DNA of 38,052 nt from Gammaproteobacteria bacterium (GCA_024276095.1 JAJRXW010000280.1:1-38052), one strand, 5' to 3'; numbered from the stretch's first letter, positions 17,173-27,274 are shown. Notes: generated by a model not told the origin, from the letters alone. Translations and numbers: made by a program.

Positions 17173-19959
17173 TCAGTCGCCCGCTTCCTTTGCGATCCGG
17201 ACACCACGTTCGTCGCTGATAATTTCCATGTCCTCGTCGAAACTGAAGCCTTCCACTGCCGGAAGCTCCATATTGACGGCAGCCTTGGCGCTGCCCTCCT
17301 CTGCCCTGGCTCCGGAATTGAAATAGATGATCTGCTTCCAGCTGCGCTTGATATTGTCGGCAAGCACGAGTATCAAATCGCCCGGGCCGGCCATGCGCAA
17401 AGCCTTGCTGGTGGCCTCCTGCTCATCGGGTACGACATCGATCCGGTCGGAACTGATTCCTTCTTCGAGCAGTTTGTTCTTGAGCATGGTGGCGACTTCG
17501 TCTGCACCGCGACCGCGGCGGTTGTCATCGCAACGACAGATGAAATGATCGAAGTGCCCGGCAGCAATTGCCGCAATCTCGCGAATGTCCTCGTCACGCC
17601 GGTCACCGGGAGCGGCAAGTACGACAATGCGGCGGCCCTCCGGAGCAAACCGGTCCACCAGGGTGCACATCGCCCAAACGGCCGCAGGATTGTGCGCATA
17701 GTCGAGAATCACCTTGAACGGATGTTCGTCATAGATGTTCATGCGCCCCGGAACCTGGAAGAAAGTGGAGTCGAAGGTGCGCAGCCCGTGGCGGATCTCG
17801 TCGAGGCCGATGCCCATATTGAAGGCCAGCGCCGAAGCGAACATCGCATTCTGTACATTGTGCAGGGCGCGGCCCTCGATCGTGGCAGGAATCAGGTGCG
17901 TCCACAGCAGCGGGGTATGCGCTTCGTTGTCATAAATCGTGATCATGTGCCCGTTCATGCCTTCTTCGAGCACAAAGGCCATGCCGCCGGCACGGATATG
18001 TTTTTTAACCAGCGGGTGACCCGGATTCATGGTAATGTAACACAGGGTCCTGGCCTCGGTGTAGTCGGCCATTTGCAGGCAATAGCTGTCGTCCGCATTC
18101 AGCACCGCCGCATCCTTGGCGACTTCGATGGGTACACGCTTGATCTCGGCAAGCTGCTCGAGCGTATCGATGCCTTTTTGCCCGAGGTGATCGGCCGTGA
18201 CGTTAAGACAGGCGGCGACATCGCAGGCCTGGAAACCAAGACCGCCGCGCAGCATGCCGCCACGCGCCGTCTCCATCACGGCCACATCCACAGACGGGTC
18301 GCGCAGAATCATCCGGGCCGATATCGGCCCGGTCATGTCGCCCGGAACACTCAACTGCCCATCGATATAGACACCATCTGTCGATGTCAGGCCGACCGTC
18401 CTGCCGCACATTTTCAGAATATGAGCGAGCATTCGCGATGTGGTCGTTTTTCCGTTGGTGCCGGTCACCGCCGCAATGGGTATCCGGCTCGGGGTATCGG
18501 GCGGAAACAGCATGTCGATCACCGGACCGGCGACATCGCGCGGCGTCCCTTCGCTCGGTGCGACATGCATACGAAATCCCGGCCCGGCATTGACTTCGCA
18601 AACGCCGCCTCCGGCTTCGCGGTACGACTTGGTAATATCCCTGGTCAGGAAATCGACACCACCGATATCGAGACCGATGGCCTTGATGGTCCGTTCAGCC
18701 ATCTCCCGGTTGTCCGGATGAATGGTATCGGTCACATCGATCGCCGTGCCGCCGGTCGACAGGTTGGCGGTAGACCTGAGATAGACGGTCTCGCCTTTTT
18801 CCGGGACTGTCGTCCGGTCGTAACCGAGTGTTTTCAACAGCCGCTCGGCCTGATGATCGAGCTCGAGCCGGGTCAGGACTTTCTCGTGACCGACACCGCG
18901 CCGCGGATCCCTGTTGACGATATCGACCAGCTCTTCGATGCTGCGCTCGCCGTCGCCGACGATATGCCCGGGCATTCGCTTGGCTGCCGCGACCAGGCGA
19001 TTGTTCACCACCAGAAGGCGATGATCGTAACCCTCGAGATAACCCTCGACGATGATACTCCGGCCATGCTCGCGCGCCTTTTCGAATGCTGCGGCAACTT
19101 CTTCCGGCGTCTTGAGATTGACCGATACACCGCGCCCATGGTTGCCCGACAGCGGTTTTACGACTACCGGAAAACCGATGCGCTGCGCCGCCCGCTGCGC
19201 ATCCGTCGAACTTCGTACCAGCCGCTGTTCAGGAACGGGCAGGCCGAGATCGCGCAGGATGGCGTTCGTTTCCTCTTTGTCCGATGCCAGTTCAACAGCA
19301 ATATTGCTGGTTCGGCTCGTGGTAGTAGCCTGAATGCGTTGCTGATAGCGGCCATGCCCGAACTGCACAAGGCTCTGGCGATTCAGGCGAATCCAGGGGA
19401 TATCCCTCTCCTCCGCGGCCTGCACCAGCGAAGCGGTACTGGGACCGAACGCGCGGCGCTGTGCATAACGAATGAACGCGTCCCGCTGCTCTGCAAAATC
19501 CCATTCCTCCCCCGGCCCGTCCTTCGGTTGCAGGTCATCGGGCAGCAGGCTGTGAATCAGGTCCAGCGCCAGCCGGCTGGCTTCCCGGCCAACCTCTGTA
19601 TCCAGATACTGGAATGCCATGTTGTAGTATCCCGGCTGACCGTCGATGGACCGCGTTCGCCCGAAAGTGACATTCGAACCGGCGACGACTTGCAGCTCGA
19701 TCGCCACGTGCTCCATCACATGACCCAGCCAGGTACCCTCGTCTTCGCGCATCCGCCGCACGAACCCTCCCGGCTCCCGGTAGGAACAGCCGTGATCGTG
19801 CAAACCCGGCAGATACTCCAGCAGCCGGTCGACAAAATCGCTGCCCAGCCGGCCGGTCGGCCATTCTTCCAGTTGCTCGAGGTCCAGCACATGCCGGATA
19901 ACCGGGAAATGCGCGTATATGTTGGGGCCAACGTATACGTTGGTACTGACAATCCTCAT
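17173..19959 (-). CDS. cphA: Cyanophycin synthetase
   Basis: 928 aa; ATP-grasp (VVKPLSGNHGRGVSVNL...VNAGPGFRMHVAPSEG) followed by Mur ligase domain (AAVTGTNGKTTTSRMLAHIL, VMETARGGMLRGGLGF, DYAHNPAAVWAM). Confidence 0.96.
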   Translation of the reverse strand: MRIVSTNVYVGPNIYAHFPVIRHVLDLEQLEEWPTGRLGSDFVDRLLEYLPGLHDHGCSYREPGGFVRRMREDEGTWLGHVMEHVAIELQVVAGSNVTFGRTRSIDGQPGYYNMAFQYLDTEVGREASRLALDLIHSLLPDDLQPKDGPGEEWDFAEQRDAFIRYAQRRAFGPSTASLVQAAEERDIPWIRLNRQSLVQFGHGRYQQRIQATTTSRTSNIAVELASDKEETNAILRDLGLPVPEQRLVRSSTDAQRAAQRIGFPVVVKPLSGNHGRGVSVNLKTPEEVAAAFEKAREHGRSIIVEGYLEGYDHRLLVVNNRLVAAAKRMPGHIVGDGERSIEELVDIVNRDPRRGVGHEKVLTRLELDHQAERLLKTLGYDRTTVPEKGETVYLRSTANLSTGGTAIDVTDTIHPDNREMAERTIKAIGLDIGGVDFLTRDITKSYREAGGGVCEVNAGPGFRMHVAPSEGTPRDVAGPVIDMLFPPDTPSRIPIAAVTGTNGKTTTSRMLAHILKMCGRTVGLTSTDGVYIDGQLSVPGDMTGPISARMILRDPSVDVAVMETARGGMLRGGLGFQACDVAACLNVTADHLGQKGIDTLEQLAEIKRVPIEVAKDAAVLNADDSYCLQMADYTEARTLCYITMNPGHPLVKKHIRAGGMAFVLEEGMNGHMITIYDNEAHTPLLWTHLIPATIEGRALHNVQNAMFASALAFNMGIGLDEIRHGLRTFDSTFFQVPGRMNIYDEHPFKVILDYAHNPAAVWAMCTLVDRFAPEGRRIVVLAAPGDRRDEDIREIAAIAAGHFDHFICRCDDNRRGRGADEVATMLKNKLLEEGISSDRIDVVPDEQEATSKALRMAGPGDLILVLADNIKRSWKQIIYFNSGARAEEGSAKAAVNMELPAVEGFSFDEDMEIISDERGVRIAKEAGD

Positions 19960-19992
19960 GGCCCTGGCTCCCCTGGTTGCGGCTCGGACTTG

Positions 19993-20814
19993 TTATTCTG
20001 CGATTGCTTTCCTGGATGCGATCTCGAAGCGTCCCCCGGCGATCAGTATATGCAATTTCACGTCGATCAGGCTGACCGGCTCGTCCCGGCGCGCCCGGTC
20101 CATCGAGGAATAACTCAGGTTGGTCGGGTCGATCACGGTAATGCCGCCACTCCCGACAACCTCGAGGTTGTCCCCCGGCCTGATAAATGCAGCAGTATCT
20201 TCATCCAGGCCAATACCTACTGCGAAAGGATTGTATGCCAGCGCCGTCAACAGGCGGCCCAGCCGGTCACGCTGACGAAAATGCTGGTCGATGATGAACT
20301 TGTTGGTCAACCCGAGCCCGGGCGCCATGGTGACCATCGCCGGGCTCGGCGTACTGCCCTCATCGCCGCCGGCGATCATATGCTCGGGCATGAAAGCAGC
20401 GCCGGCCGAGGTGCCCGCAACATGCATGCCCGCCGCGTTTCGCCGGCGGATGGTTTGTGCGACAGGGGTCCCGCCAAGTGTCGTTGACAGGCGCAGCTGA
20501 TTGCCACCGGTCATGAACACGCCATCGGATTTTTCGATGTAATCGACGTATTCGCTCTGGTGGCAGTCTTCACGCGTCAGCATCTGCAGAACCTGTGCAT
20601 GCCTGATGCCCAGCTTGCGGAACAGTTTCTCATAGTTCCGGCCCGTGTCCTCCAGCTCCGAAGCCGTTGGAATAATCGCGATGCGCGCCGAAGTGCCGCC
20701 GCAGACCTCGACAAACCTGTCGAGAATTTCCGGGTTGTGCAGTTTTTCCTCGGCACCGCCGATTGGAATGATATAACCGCGATCGGTGTAGTCGGTATGG
20801 TTTGACGGGCTCAT
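19993..20814 (-). CDS. cphB: Cyanophycinase (peptidase S51 family)
   Basis: GYIIPIGGAEEKL, GVFMTGGNQLRL, VAGTSAGAAFMPEHMI (catalytic Ser context), GIGLDEDTAAF. Confidence 0.95.
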   Translation of the reverse strand: MSPSNHTDYTDRGYIIPIGGAEEKLHNPEILDRFVEVCGGTSARIAIIPTASELEDTGRNYEKLFRKLGIRHAQVLQMLTREDCHQSEYVDYIEKSDGVFMTGGNQLRLSTTLGGTPVAQTIRRRNAAGMHVAGTSAGAAFMPEHMIAGGDEGSTPSPAMVTMAPGLGLTNKFIIDQHFRQRDRLGRLLTALAYNPFAVGIGLDEDTAAFIRPGDNLEVVGSGGITVIDPTNLSYSSMDRARRDEPVSLIDVKLHILIAGGRFEIASRKAIAE

Positions 20815-21995
20815 GATTGCTGTTCTTCGCTTGCGCTGTTCTCGAACTGGCCAAAAACCTGCTGCACCCCCGCCCGCACATGCCAGGTACCTGCAATCAT
20901 CACATCGGCGATCCGGTGGTCATCGTCGAGAACGACCAGGTCGGCCGCCATGTCGACACGAATTCGACCCCGGTCGCGCAAATGCAGGATATCGGCCACG
21001 TTACTGGTGAATGCCGGCAACACGCGCTCCAGCGAAAGGTCGTTGCCCAGCATTTTCCGCAGTGTTTCGATCAGGCTCGATGGACTGCCGATGTCCATCC
21101 GCAACACCCTGCCCTGCGGATCGAAAACCGGCAGGCAACCACCGCCATCGGAACTGACGGTAATCCGGTCGGCCGGCGCTCCTGAATCCAGATACCTCAG
21201 CAAGGCAAGGTCAGCCGGCCAGGCGTCCTCATCCTCTGTGACGGGAAAGGCGGTAATATCGACGGTACAACCCAGCTGCGCCAACTGCAGCGCTTCTTCG
21301 AACAGGGCCTTGCGTCGATTGATATGGGTTGGATTGAATACCCGGGCAGGCAGCTCGCTGCCATCGATCGCTTTGCGCACCAGGTCCAGACCGCGCTCTC
21401 CATCCCCCAGGTGCAAATGCACGATACCCGCCTTGCCGGAGATCATGCCGGCAACATGTACATCGCTGGCGATCCGCAATAACTCATCGAGGCTTGGCTG
21501 GCTGGATCGATGATCGCTCAGCGCCAGCTCACCGACACCGATCACCGGATCGAGAAAGACAATGTCGTCGCGCACACTGCCGGTCAGCGTCACCGGCGGA
21601 ACGTGATAGCCGCCCGTGTGGCACCATGCACCAAGACCTTCCTCACGCAATGCATGGGTCTGTGCCAGTAAAGAGCGCGTATCGCGAGTGGTATCGTCAG
21701 TGCCCAGCACACCGATCACACTGGTCACGCCGGCCGTCGTAAATTGGCCGGGCAAAACAGCCGGCACACGGGTCCTGAAACCGGCCTCACCGCCGCCCCC
21801 GGTCACGTGCGCATGGCCGTCAATCAGCCCGGGAATCAGCCGCCGGCCTTCCAGGTCGATTATGGTCACCCCCGCGAATGACAGGTCTTCACTGCTGTCG
21901 GCAATGCGAAGCGCCCTGCCGCCACCGATGAGCACATGACAGACACCCAGGTCTTCAGGTGCAAAGACGCGGGCATTGGAAAGAAGTTTCAGCAA
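20811..21995 (-). CDS. iadA: Beta-aspartyl (isoaspartyl) dipeptidase
   Basis: Amidohydrolase motif PGLIDGHAHVTGGGGEAGFRTR, GVTSVIGVLGTD, THINRR, SSDGGG; ATGA overlap with cphB. Confidence 0.93.
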   Translation of the reverse strand: MLKLLSNARVFAPEDLGVCHVLIGGGRALRIADSSEDLSFAGVTIIDLEGRRLIPGLIDGHAHVTGGGGEAGFRTRVPAVLPGQFTTAGVTSVIGVLGTDDTTRDTRSLLAQTHALREEGLGAWCHTGGYHVPPVTLTGSVRDDIVFLDPVIGVGELALSDHRSSQPSLDELLRIASDVHVAGMISGKAGIVHLHLGDGERGLDLVRKAIDGSELPARVFNPTHINRRKALFEEALQLAQLGCTVDITAFPVTEDEDAWPADLALLRYLDSGAPADRITVSSDGGGCLPVFDPQGRVLRMDIGSPSSLIETLRKMLGNDLSLERVLPAFTSNVADILHLRDRGRIRVDMAADLVVLDDDHRIADVMIAGTWHVRAGVQQVFGQFENSASEEQQS

Positions 21996-22090
21996 GGAAG
22001 GGGCCGGGCACCAGGAACAGGGGGTTGGTATATTACACCACCGTGACAGCCTTCAACAGCCGGGAACCGCGCCCGTTCTGGCAGGACCGG

Positions 22091-25000
22091 TCAGGTGATT
22101 TTCCGCAACAGCTCGGCGTTTCCGCCGGATGCCATTGTATTGGTCGACACGGTCTTTTCGGTACAGAATGCGAACAGGTAGTGGGGCCCGCCCGCCTTCG
22201 GCCCGGTACCCGACAGCCGCTGACCGCCAAAAGGCTGCACACCGACAACCGCGCCGACCATGTTGCGATTCACGTAGATATTGCCGACCGGAGACCCGCG
22301 GGCAATTGCCTCGGCCCGCTCCTCGATCCGGCTGTGCAGCCCCAGCGTCAGTCCGTAACCGGTTGACTGCGCCTCGGCGATCATCCGATCCAGTTCGGAG
22401 GCCCGATACCGGATGACGTGCAGCACCGGACCGAATGCTTCCTGCTCAAGTTCCCGGATCGACCGGATACCAATGAGAGTCGGCGCAAAAAAGGTTCCGC
22501 CGCGGCACGAGTCAGGCAGGGATATCCTGTGACTCACCCACGCTTCCTTGCCGATTTTCCGGCAGTGATCGTCCAGCATCCTGCGTGCCGGCTCATCGAT
22601 GATCGGCCCGACATCAGTGGAAAGTTTTGCCGGGTCACGCACCGTCAGCGCATCCATCGCGCCGCATATCATTTCGATGGCCTTGTCGGCAATCTCTTCC
22701 TGCAGGTACAGCACCCGCAATGCCGAACAGCGCTGGCCGGCACTGAGAAATGCGGACTGAATGACGTCGTCGGTAACCTGCTCCAGCAACGCTGTCGAGT
22801 CGACAAACATGACGTTCTGCCCGCCCGTCTCCGCGATCAGCGGCAAAATCGGGCCCGGCCGGTCGGCCAGGGCACGGTGAATCCTTTTCGCCGTAGCCGT
22901 CGACCCTGTGAACACCACGCCCGAGACGAGCGGATGCGCGGTGAGCATTGGCCCGACCACATCTCCGTCACCCGGCAGCAAATGCAACACGCCGGCGGGT
23001 ACACCGGCCTGATGCATCAGCCTGACGGTCTCAAATGCAACCAGTGGCGTTTGCTCGGCGGGTTTTGCCAGCACCGAGTTTCCGGCCGCCAGTGCCCCGG
23101 CCACCTGGCCGGTAAAAATCGCCAGCGGAAAGTTCCACGGACTGATACAGACAAAAACTCCCCGGCCGTGCAGCTCGAGTTCGTTTTTTTCTCCCGTCGG
23201 ACCGGGAAGCAATGTCGCGCCGGCAAAATGGCGACGTGCCTGGCCGGCATAGTAGCGGCAGAAATCGACTGCCTCCCGAACTTCCGCCAGGCCATCCGGC
23301 AGACTCTTGCCTGCTTCAGCAGTCAGCAGGGCCATCAGTTTGGCACGATTTTCCTCCAGCAGATCCGCGACCCGCTCCAGAACAGCTGCCCGGACCTCAC
23401 CGCTACACTCGTCCCACTCCCGCTGGGCATGGCCGGCCTGGTCGGCGGCCTGATTCACATCGTCCTGAGTTGCGTTGATGACCTTGCCGACGATGCGATC
23501 GGTATTGGCCGGGTTTCTGACCATGACGGGAACGCCCGCCGCTTCCCGTCCAGCCACGATCGGCCGGGCTTCGCAGGAAGCCGTTTGATATCCGGCCATT
23601 TCCCGTACCAGATCCCCGACAACGACTGGCGAAGTCAGATCCAGCCCCCGGGAATTGCGCCGCTCCTGCTGAAACATATCAACAGGCAATAAAATTGCCG
23701 GATGACTCACAGGTACGGAGTCCTCGACAATCCTGACCGGGTCACGCACCACCTCACGGGCCGGAACCTGTGCATCCATTACCCGGTTGACGAACGATGC
23801 ATTGGCGCCGTTCTCCAGCAGGCGCCGCACCAGGTAGGCCAGCAGATCCTCGTGCCCGCCGACCGGCGCATACACGCGCACCCGGGGGAAATCGTCATAG
23901 AAATCCCGTGCCACCTTGTACAACAGTTCGCCCATTCCGTGCAGGCGCTGAAACTCGAAGCCCCGAAAATCCCCGGCAATGTCCATGACCGCCGCAATCG
24001 TGTGTGCATTGTGGGTCGCAAACTGACTGTACAGTCGATCGCGGTGAGCCAGCAGGGTCTCGGCACAGACCAGGTAGGACAGGTCCGTGGATGCCTTGCG
24101 CGTGAATACCGGAAAATCTTCCAGGCCCTGCTGCTGGGCGTGTTTGATCTCTGCATCCCAGTACGCACCCTTGACCAGGCGGACCATGAACCGCCGGCCG
24201 GTTTCCCGCGCCAGAGCGGCAAGCCACTCAAGAACAGGTTTCGCCCGCTTGCCATAGGCCTGTACTGCGATGCCCAGCCCCTGCCAGTCCTGCAGACCCG
24301 GGTCCCGGGCCAGGCGCTCGAACAGATCCAGCGTCAGATCCAGCCGGTCCGCCTCTTCGGTATCGATCGTCATGCCCATGTCATAACCGGCTGCGCTGCG
24401 GGCCAGCACCAAGAGCCGATCGGAAAGTTCATCGATGACCCGGTCATGCTGGGCGAATTCGAACCGCTAATGCAGCGCGGAAAGTTTGATCGACACACCC
24501 GAGCCGGCCACGACATCCCGCACCGAATTCGATTCCGCTACCGCGGTGATCGCTTTTTGGTAGGACTCGAGATACCGGTGTGCAGCCGGTTCGGTTCGGG
24601 CTCCCTCACCCAGCATGTCGCAGGAAAACAGACAGTCGGGACCATACAGTTTGCGGCCGTGGTGCAGCGCCTTGTCGATGGTGACGCCCAGCACGAATTC
24701 CTTGCCGAGAATCCGCATCGCCTGATACATCGCGGCACGAATCACCGGCTTGCCCATCCTGCTGATGGCATCTTTCAGGCTTGCAGCGATGTTGCCGGCG
24801 CCGGATTCACCGACATCGATCACCTGCCCGGTCAGCAACAGCCCCCATGTCGAGGCATTCACCAGCAGGGAACTGGACTGCCCCAGATGACCGGACCAGT
24901 CACCGGAAAGAATCTTCTCCTCGATGAGCGCATCGGCAGTGGCGGAATCCGGAACCCGCAGCAGCGCCTCGGCAAGGCACATCAGCGCGACACCCTCTTC

Positions 25001-25204
25001 ATTCGACAGCCCGAACTGCTCCATGAATGCGTCGAGGTGGCTCTTTTCCCTGGGCCGCGAACGAACCTGCTCGACCAGCTGTTCTGCGGCCGTTTCGATA
25101 TGCTGCCTTGCAGCCGGACTCAGCTGCAATGAAGCCAGCAGTTCCTCAACGATGCGTGATTCTTCCGCCAGCTTGCGAATCACGATCTCCTGGCGCGTAA
25201 CCAT
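22091..25204 (-). pseudogene. putA: Bifunctional proline dehydrogenase / glutamate-semialdehyde dehydrogenase with in-frame TAG at 24467-24469 (putA; two ORFs 24467-25204 and 22091-24412 in the same frame)
   Basis: N-terminal ORF ends ...GVSIKLSALH* and the same frame continues RFEFAQHDRVIDELSDRLLVLARSAAGYDMGMTIDTEEADRLDLTLDLFE...; ALDH domain with SPWNFPLAIFTGQ, ETGGQN, SAGQRCSALRVL. Confidence 0.9.
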
Positions 25205-25259
25205 TGCCTTCCTCGCGGGTTCTCAGGGCAGATCAGGCAAGCATGGTACCGTATTTCGG

Positions 25260-26174
25260 CTATTGATCCGCGAGCAGATAGCCCGGCTCAGGCGTATCTT
25301 CCAGGCTCCAGCCACCCATCAGGTAATGGTGGACGATACGAATGGATGTCATCCCGACATGCTGCTCGAAACCTTCGAGATCGCCAAAGCGCCCGGCAAG
25401 ACCGGCGGTCACATATTCCGCCATGGCATCCATGACCCATATCGAGACCAGCTCGACAAACGCCTGCTGGCAAATATTCTGCATGGCTTCGATATAGTCG
25501 CAGCCTGTTTCGAACCGGCCGCGATCAGTGACTTCATAGCGGCCGGGAACGAAGGTAGCGAAGTCCAGTTCCAGGAAACCCCTCATGAAACGGACAAAGT
25601 TGGCAATGTGATAGTCCGGCATCAGGGCATAGCGTGCATTGGGCAAAATGGTGTCGCTGGAAAACAGCAGCTGCTCCTCGGCAAAGTAGGCAGACAGGTT
25701 TCCGGTACCGTGCGTCGGCCCCGGATTGAGCAACAAAAACTCTGCACCATCGAACTCGACGCGATGTTTCGCCCCGGATAACCTGCAGGTGACACCGGTC
25801 TGGCCGTCGGCACCACGCAGATCGATTACCCTGGCCGTCATCTCATCGGCGACAATCTCGGCATCCGGTGCAAGATCGTCACAAAAACCCGCATGATCGA
25901 GGTGATCATGGGTATAGATCACTGTTGCGACCGGCTTTCCCGGTACAGCCCGTTCGATGGCTTTTCGGTAAGCGCGTGCCTTGCCCGGTGTCCCGAACGA
26001 GTCGAAGGCGATCACGCTGCTGTCCGCTTCGACAAACAGTGTCCTGCACAGACCATCGCTGATGGTCCAGATACGTTCGGAAAGCTGTTCCGGCTGCAGG
26101 TCGGGTTCTGCGCCGAGATACCCTTCGATATCCGGGTTGGTAAAAATCCCCATATGTTCTTTCATCGTCGGCAC
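25260..26174 (-). CDS. MBL-fold metallo-hydrolase (copy 1)
   Basis: YTHDHLDHAGF (HxHxDH), PGPTHGTGN, SSDT; more likely start is ATG at 26165 than GTG at 26174; TAG stop. Confidence 0.9.
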   Translation of the reverse strand: MPTMKEHMGIFTNPDIEGYLGAEPDLQPEQLSERIWTISDGLCRTLFVEADSSVIAFDSFGTPGKARAYRKAIERAVPGKPVATVIYTHDHLDHAGFCDDLAPDAEIVADEMTARVIDLRGADGQTGVTCRLSGAKHRVEFDGAEFLLLNPGPTHGTGNLSAYFAEEQLLFSSDTILPNARYALMPDYHIANFVRFMRGFLELDFATFVPGRYEVTDRGRFETGCDYIEAMQNICQQAFVELVSIWVMDAMAEYVTAGLAGRFGDLEGFEQHVGMTSIRIVHHYLMGGWSLEDTPEPGYLLADQ

Positions 26175-26183
26175 CCTGTCCGG

Positions 26184-27131
26184 CTATCCTGAAAAAGGAG
26201 TTGTACCGGCAGCCAGGTTTCCCTCGAACCCCCAGCCACCTGTCAGGTAGTGCTGCATGTATCGAATCAGGTTCATGGCAAAGTACTCGTCGAAACGAAA
26301 CAGGTGTTGATAAGCCGGCGCCAGCTTTTCCGCAACGTAGCGTGTTACCGCGTCGTAGTCATCGGAATCCAGCCCGTCGATGATCGCCTGCTGTGCGGCA
26401 TCCGCCATCCGGTCATAAAAATCGAGACTGTCGATAAAACCCTGCCGGTCGATCATCCAGAAATGGCCCGGCACAAACAGATCCCAGTCCAGCCCCAGCA
26501 AACGCCGCATGACACCGACATAGGGTGCCAGGTGCCAGTCCGGAAAAAATGTATAGCCCACGCCCGGGATGACCGTATCGACCATGAACAGTACTTTGCT
26601 TGCCGGGAAATAGGCGGCCAGATTGCCGTCGCCATGTGTCGGACCGGGATACAGCAACTCAAAGTTCACGCCATCGATCGAAAACTCCCTGCGCTCGTCG
26701 GTCCAGACCTCGGTTGCGGGCAGCTGTCCGTCCGATTGCCTGGCCTCGATCACCCGGTTGCAAAGATCGTGGGCAAGAATGTCCGCATCCGGCGCCAGAT
26801 CGGATGCATAGCCGGTGTGATCGAGATGCTCGTGGGAATAAACCAGCGTATGCACCGGTTTTCGGGGGAAACAACGCTGTATCGCACCCTGGTAGGCCCG
26901 CGCACCACCCGGGGTGGAAAAAGTATCGAAGGCGATCACGCCGGACCTGCCCTCGACATAGATGGTCCGGTAAATCCCCTCGCTGGCCGTCCAGATATTG
27001 TTTCGGACCGGCTGATAGGTGATGTCCCGCCACGCCGACTGAACGCCCAGCGGTCCGGGTATGGTGAATATCCCGCAATGGTCGCAAGGCGCCTGACCGG
27101 CCTGATCCACCGCTTCGCTGCTCTCGCTCAC
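26184..27131 (-). CDS. MBL-fold metallo-hydrolase (copy 2)
   Basis: YSHEHLDHTGY (HxHxDH), PGPTHGDGN, MVDT, VPGH; paralog of copy 1 (shared HYLxGGW C-terminus); TAG stop. Confidence 0.92.
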   Translation of the reverse strand: MSESSEAVDQAGQAPCDHCGIFTIPGPLGVQSAWRDITYQPVRNNIWTASEGIYRTIYVEGRSGVIAFDTFSTPGGARAYQGAIQRCFPRKPVHTLVYSHEHLDHTGYASDLAPDADILAHDLCNRVIEARQSDGQLPATEVWTDERREFSIDGVNFELLYPGPTHGDGNLAAYFPASKVLFMVDTVIPGVGYTFFPDWHLAPYVGVMRRLLGLDWDLFVPGHFWMIDRQGFIDSLDFYDRMADAAQQAIIDGLDSDDYDAVTRYVAEKLAPAYQHLFRFDEYFAMNLIRYMQHYLTGGWGFEGNLAAGTTPFSG

Positions 27132-27173
27132 CGCCCGCCTCCTGTGCCTGACAGATCAGCAAAGTCTAGCGAA

Positions 27174-27201
27174 TCAATCGGTCAAATAAAGTGCCGATTG
27201 A
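27174..27201. promoter_or_regulatory. Inverted repeat in divergent MBL / acyl-CoA dehydrogenase promoter region (candidate operator)
   Basis: TCAATCGG (27174-27181) - 12 nt - CCGATTGA (27194-27201), perfect 8-bp arms. Confidence 0.5.
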
Positions 27202-27274
27202 GCCAATAATCGTGCCGTATGGTCAAACGGGCTCTGTAGTATCATCGTCATCAGCATCCATTCGTCAGGAGAGT

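Noticed and set aside
16981-20487. 1168-codon plus-strand ORF opposite the Mur ligase and cphA
   Set aside because: Its antisense strand carries unambiguous cphA/Mur ligase motifs. The translation is rich in H/R/D/I with no recognisable domain, as expected of an antisense shadow frame in GC-rich DNA.
22418-25132. Long plus-strand ORFs (22418-23692, 23702-25132) opposite putA
   Set aside because: Shadow ORFs; the minus strand encodes PRODH/ALDH motifs, and the plus translations have no domain-like features.
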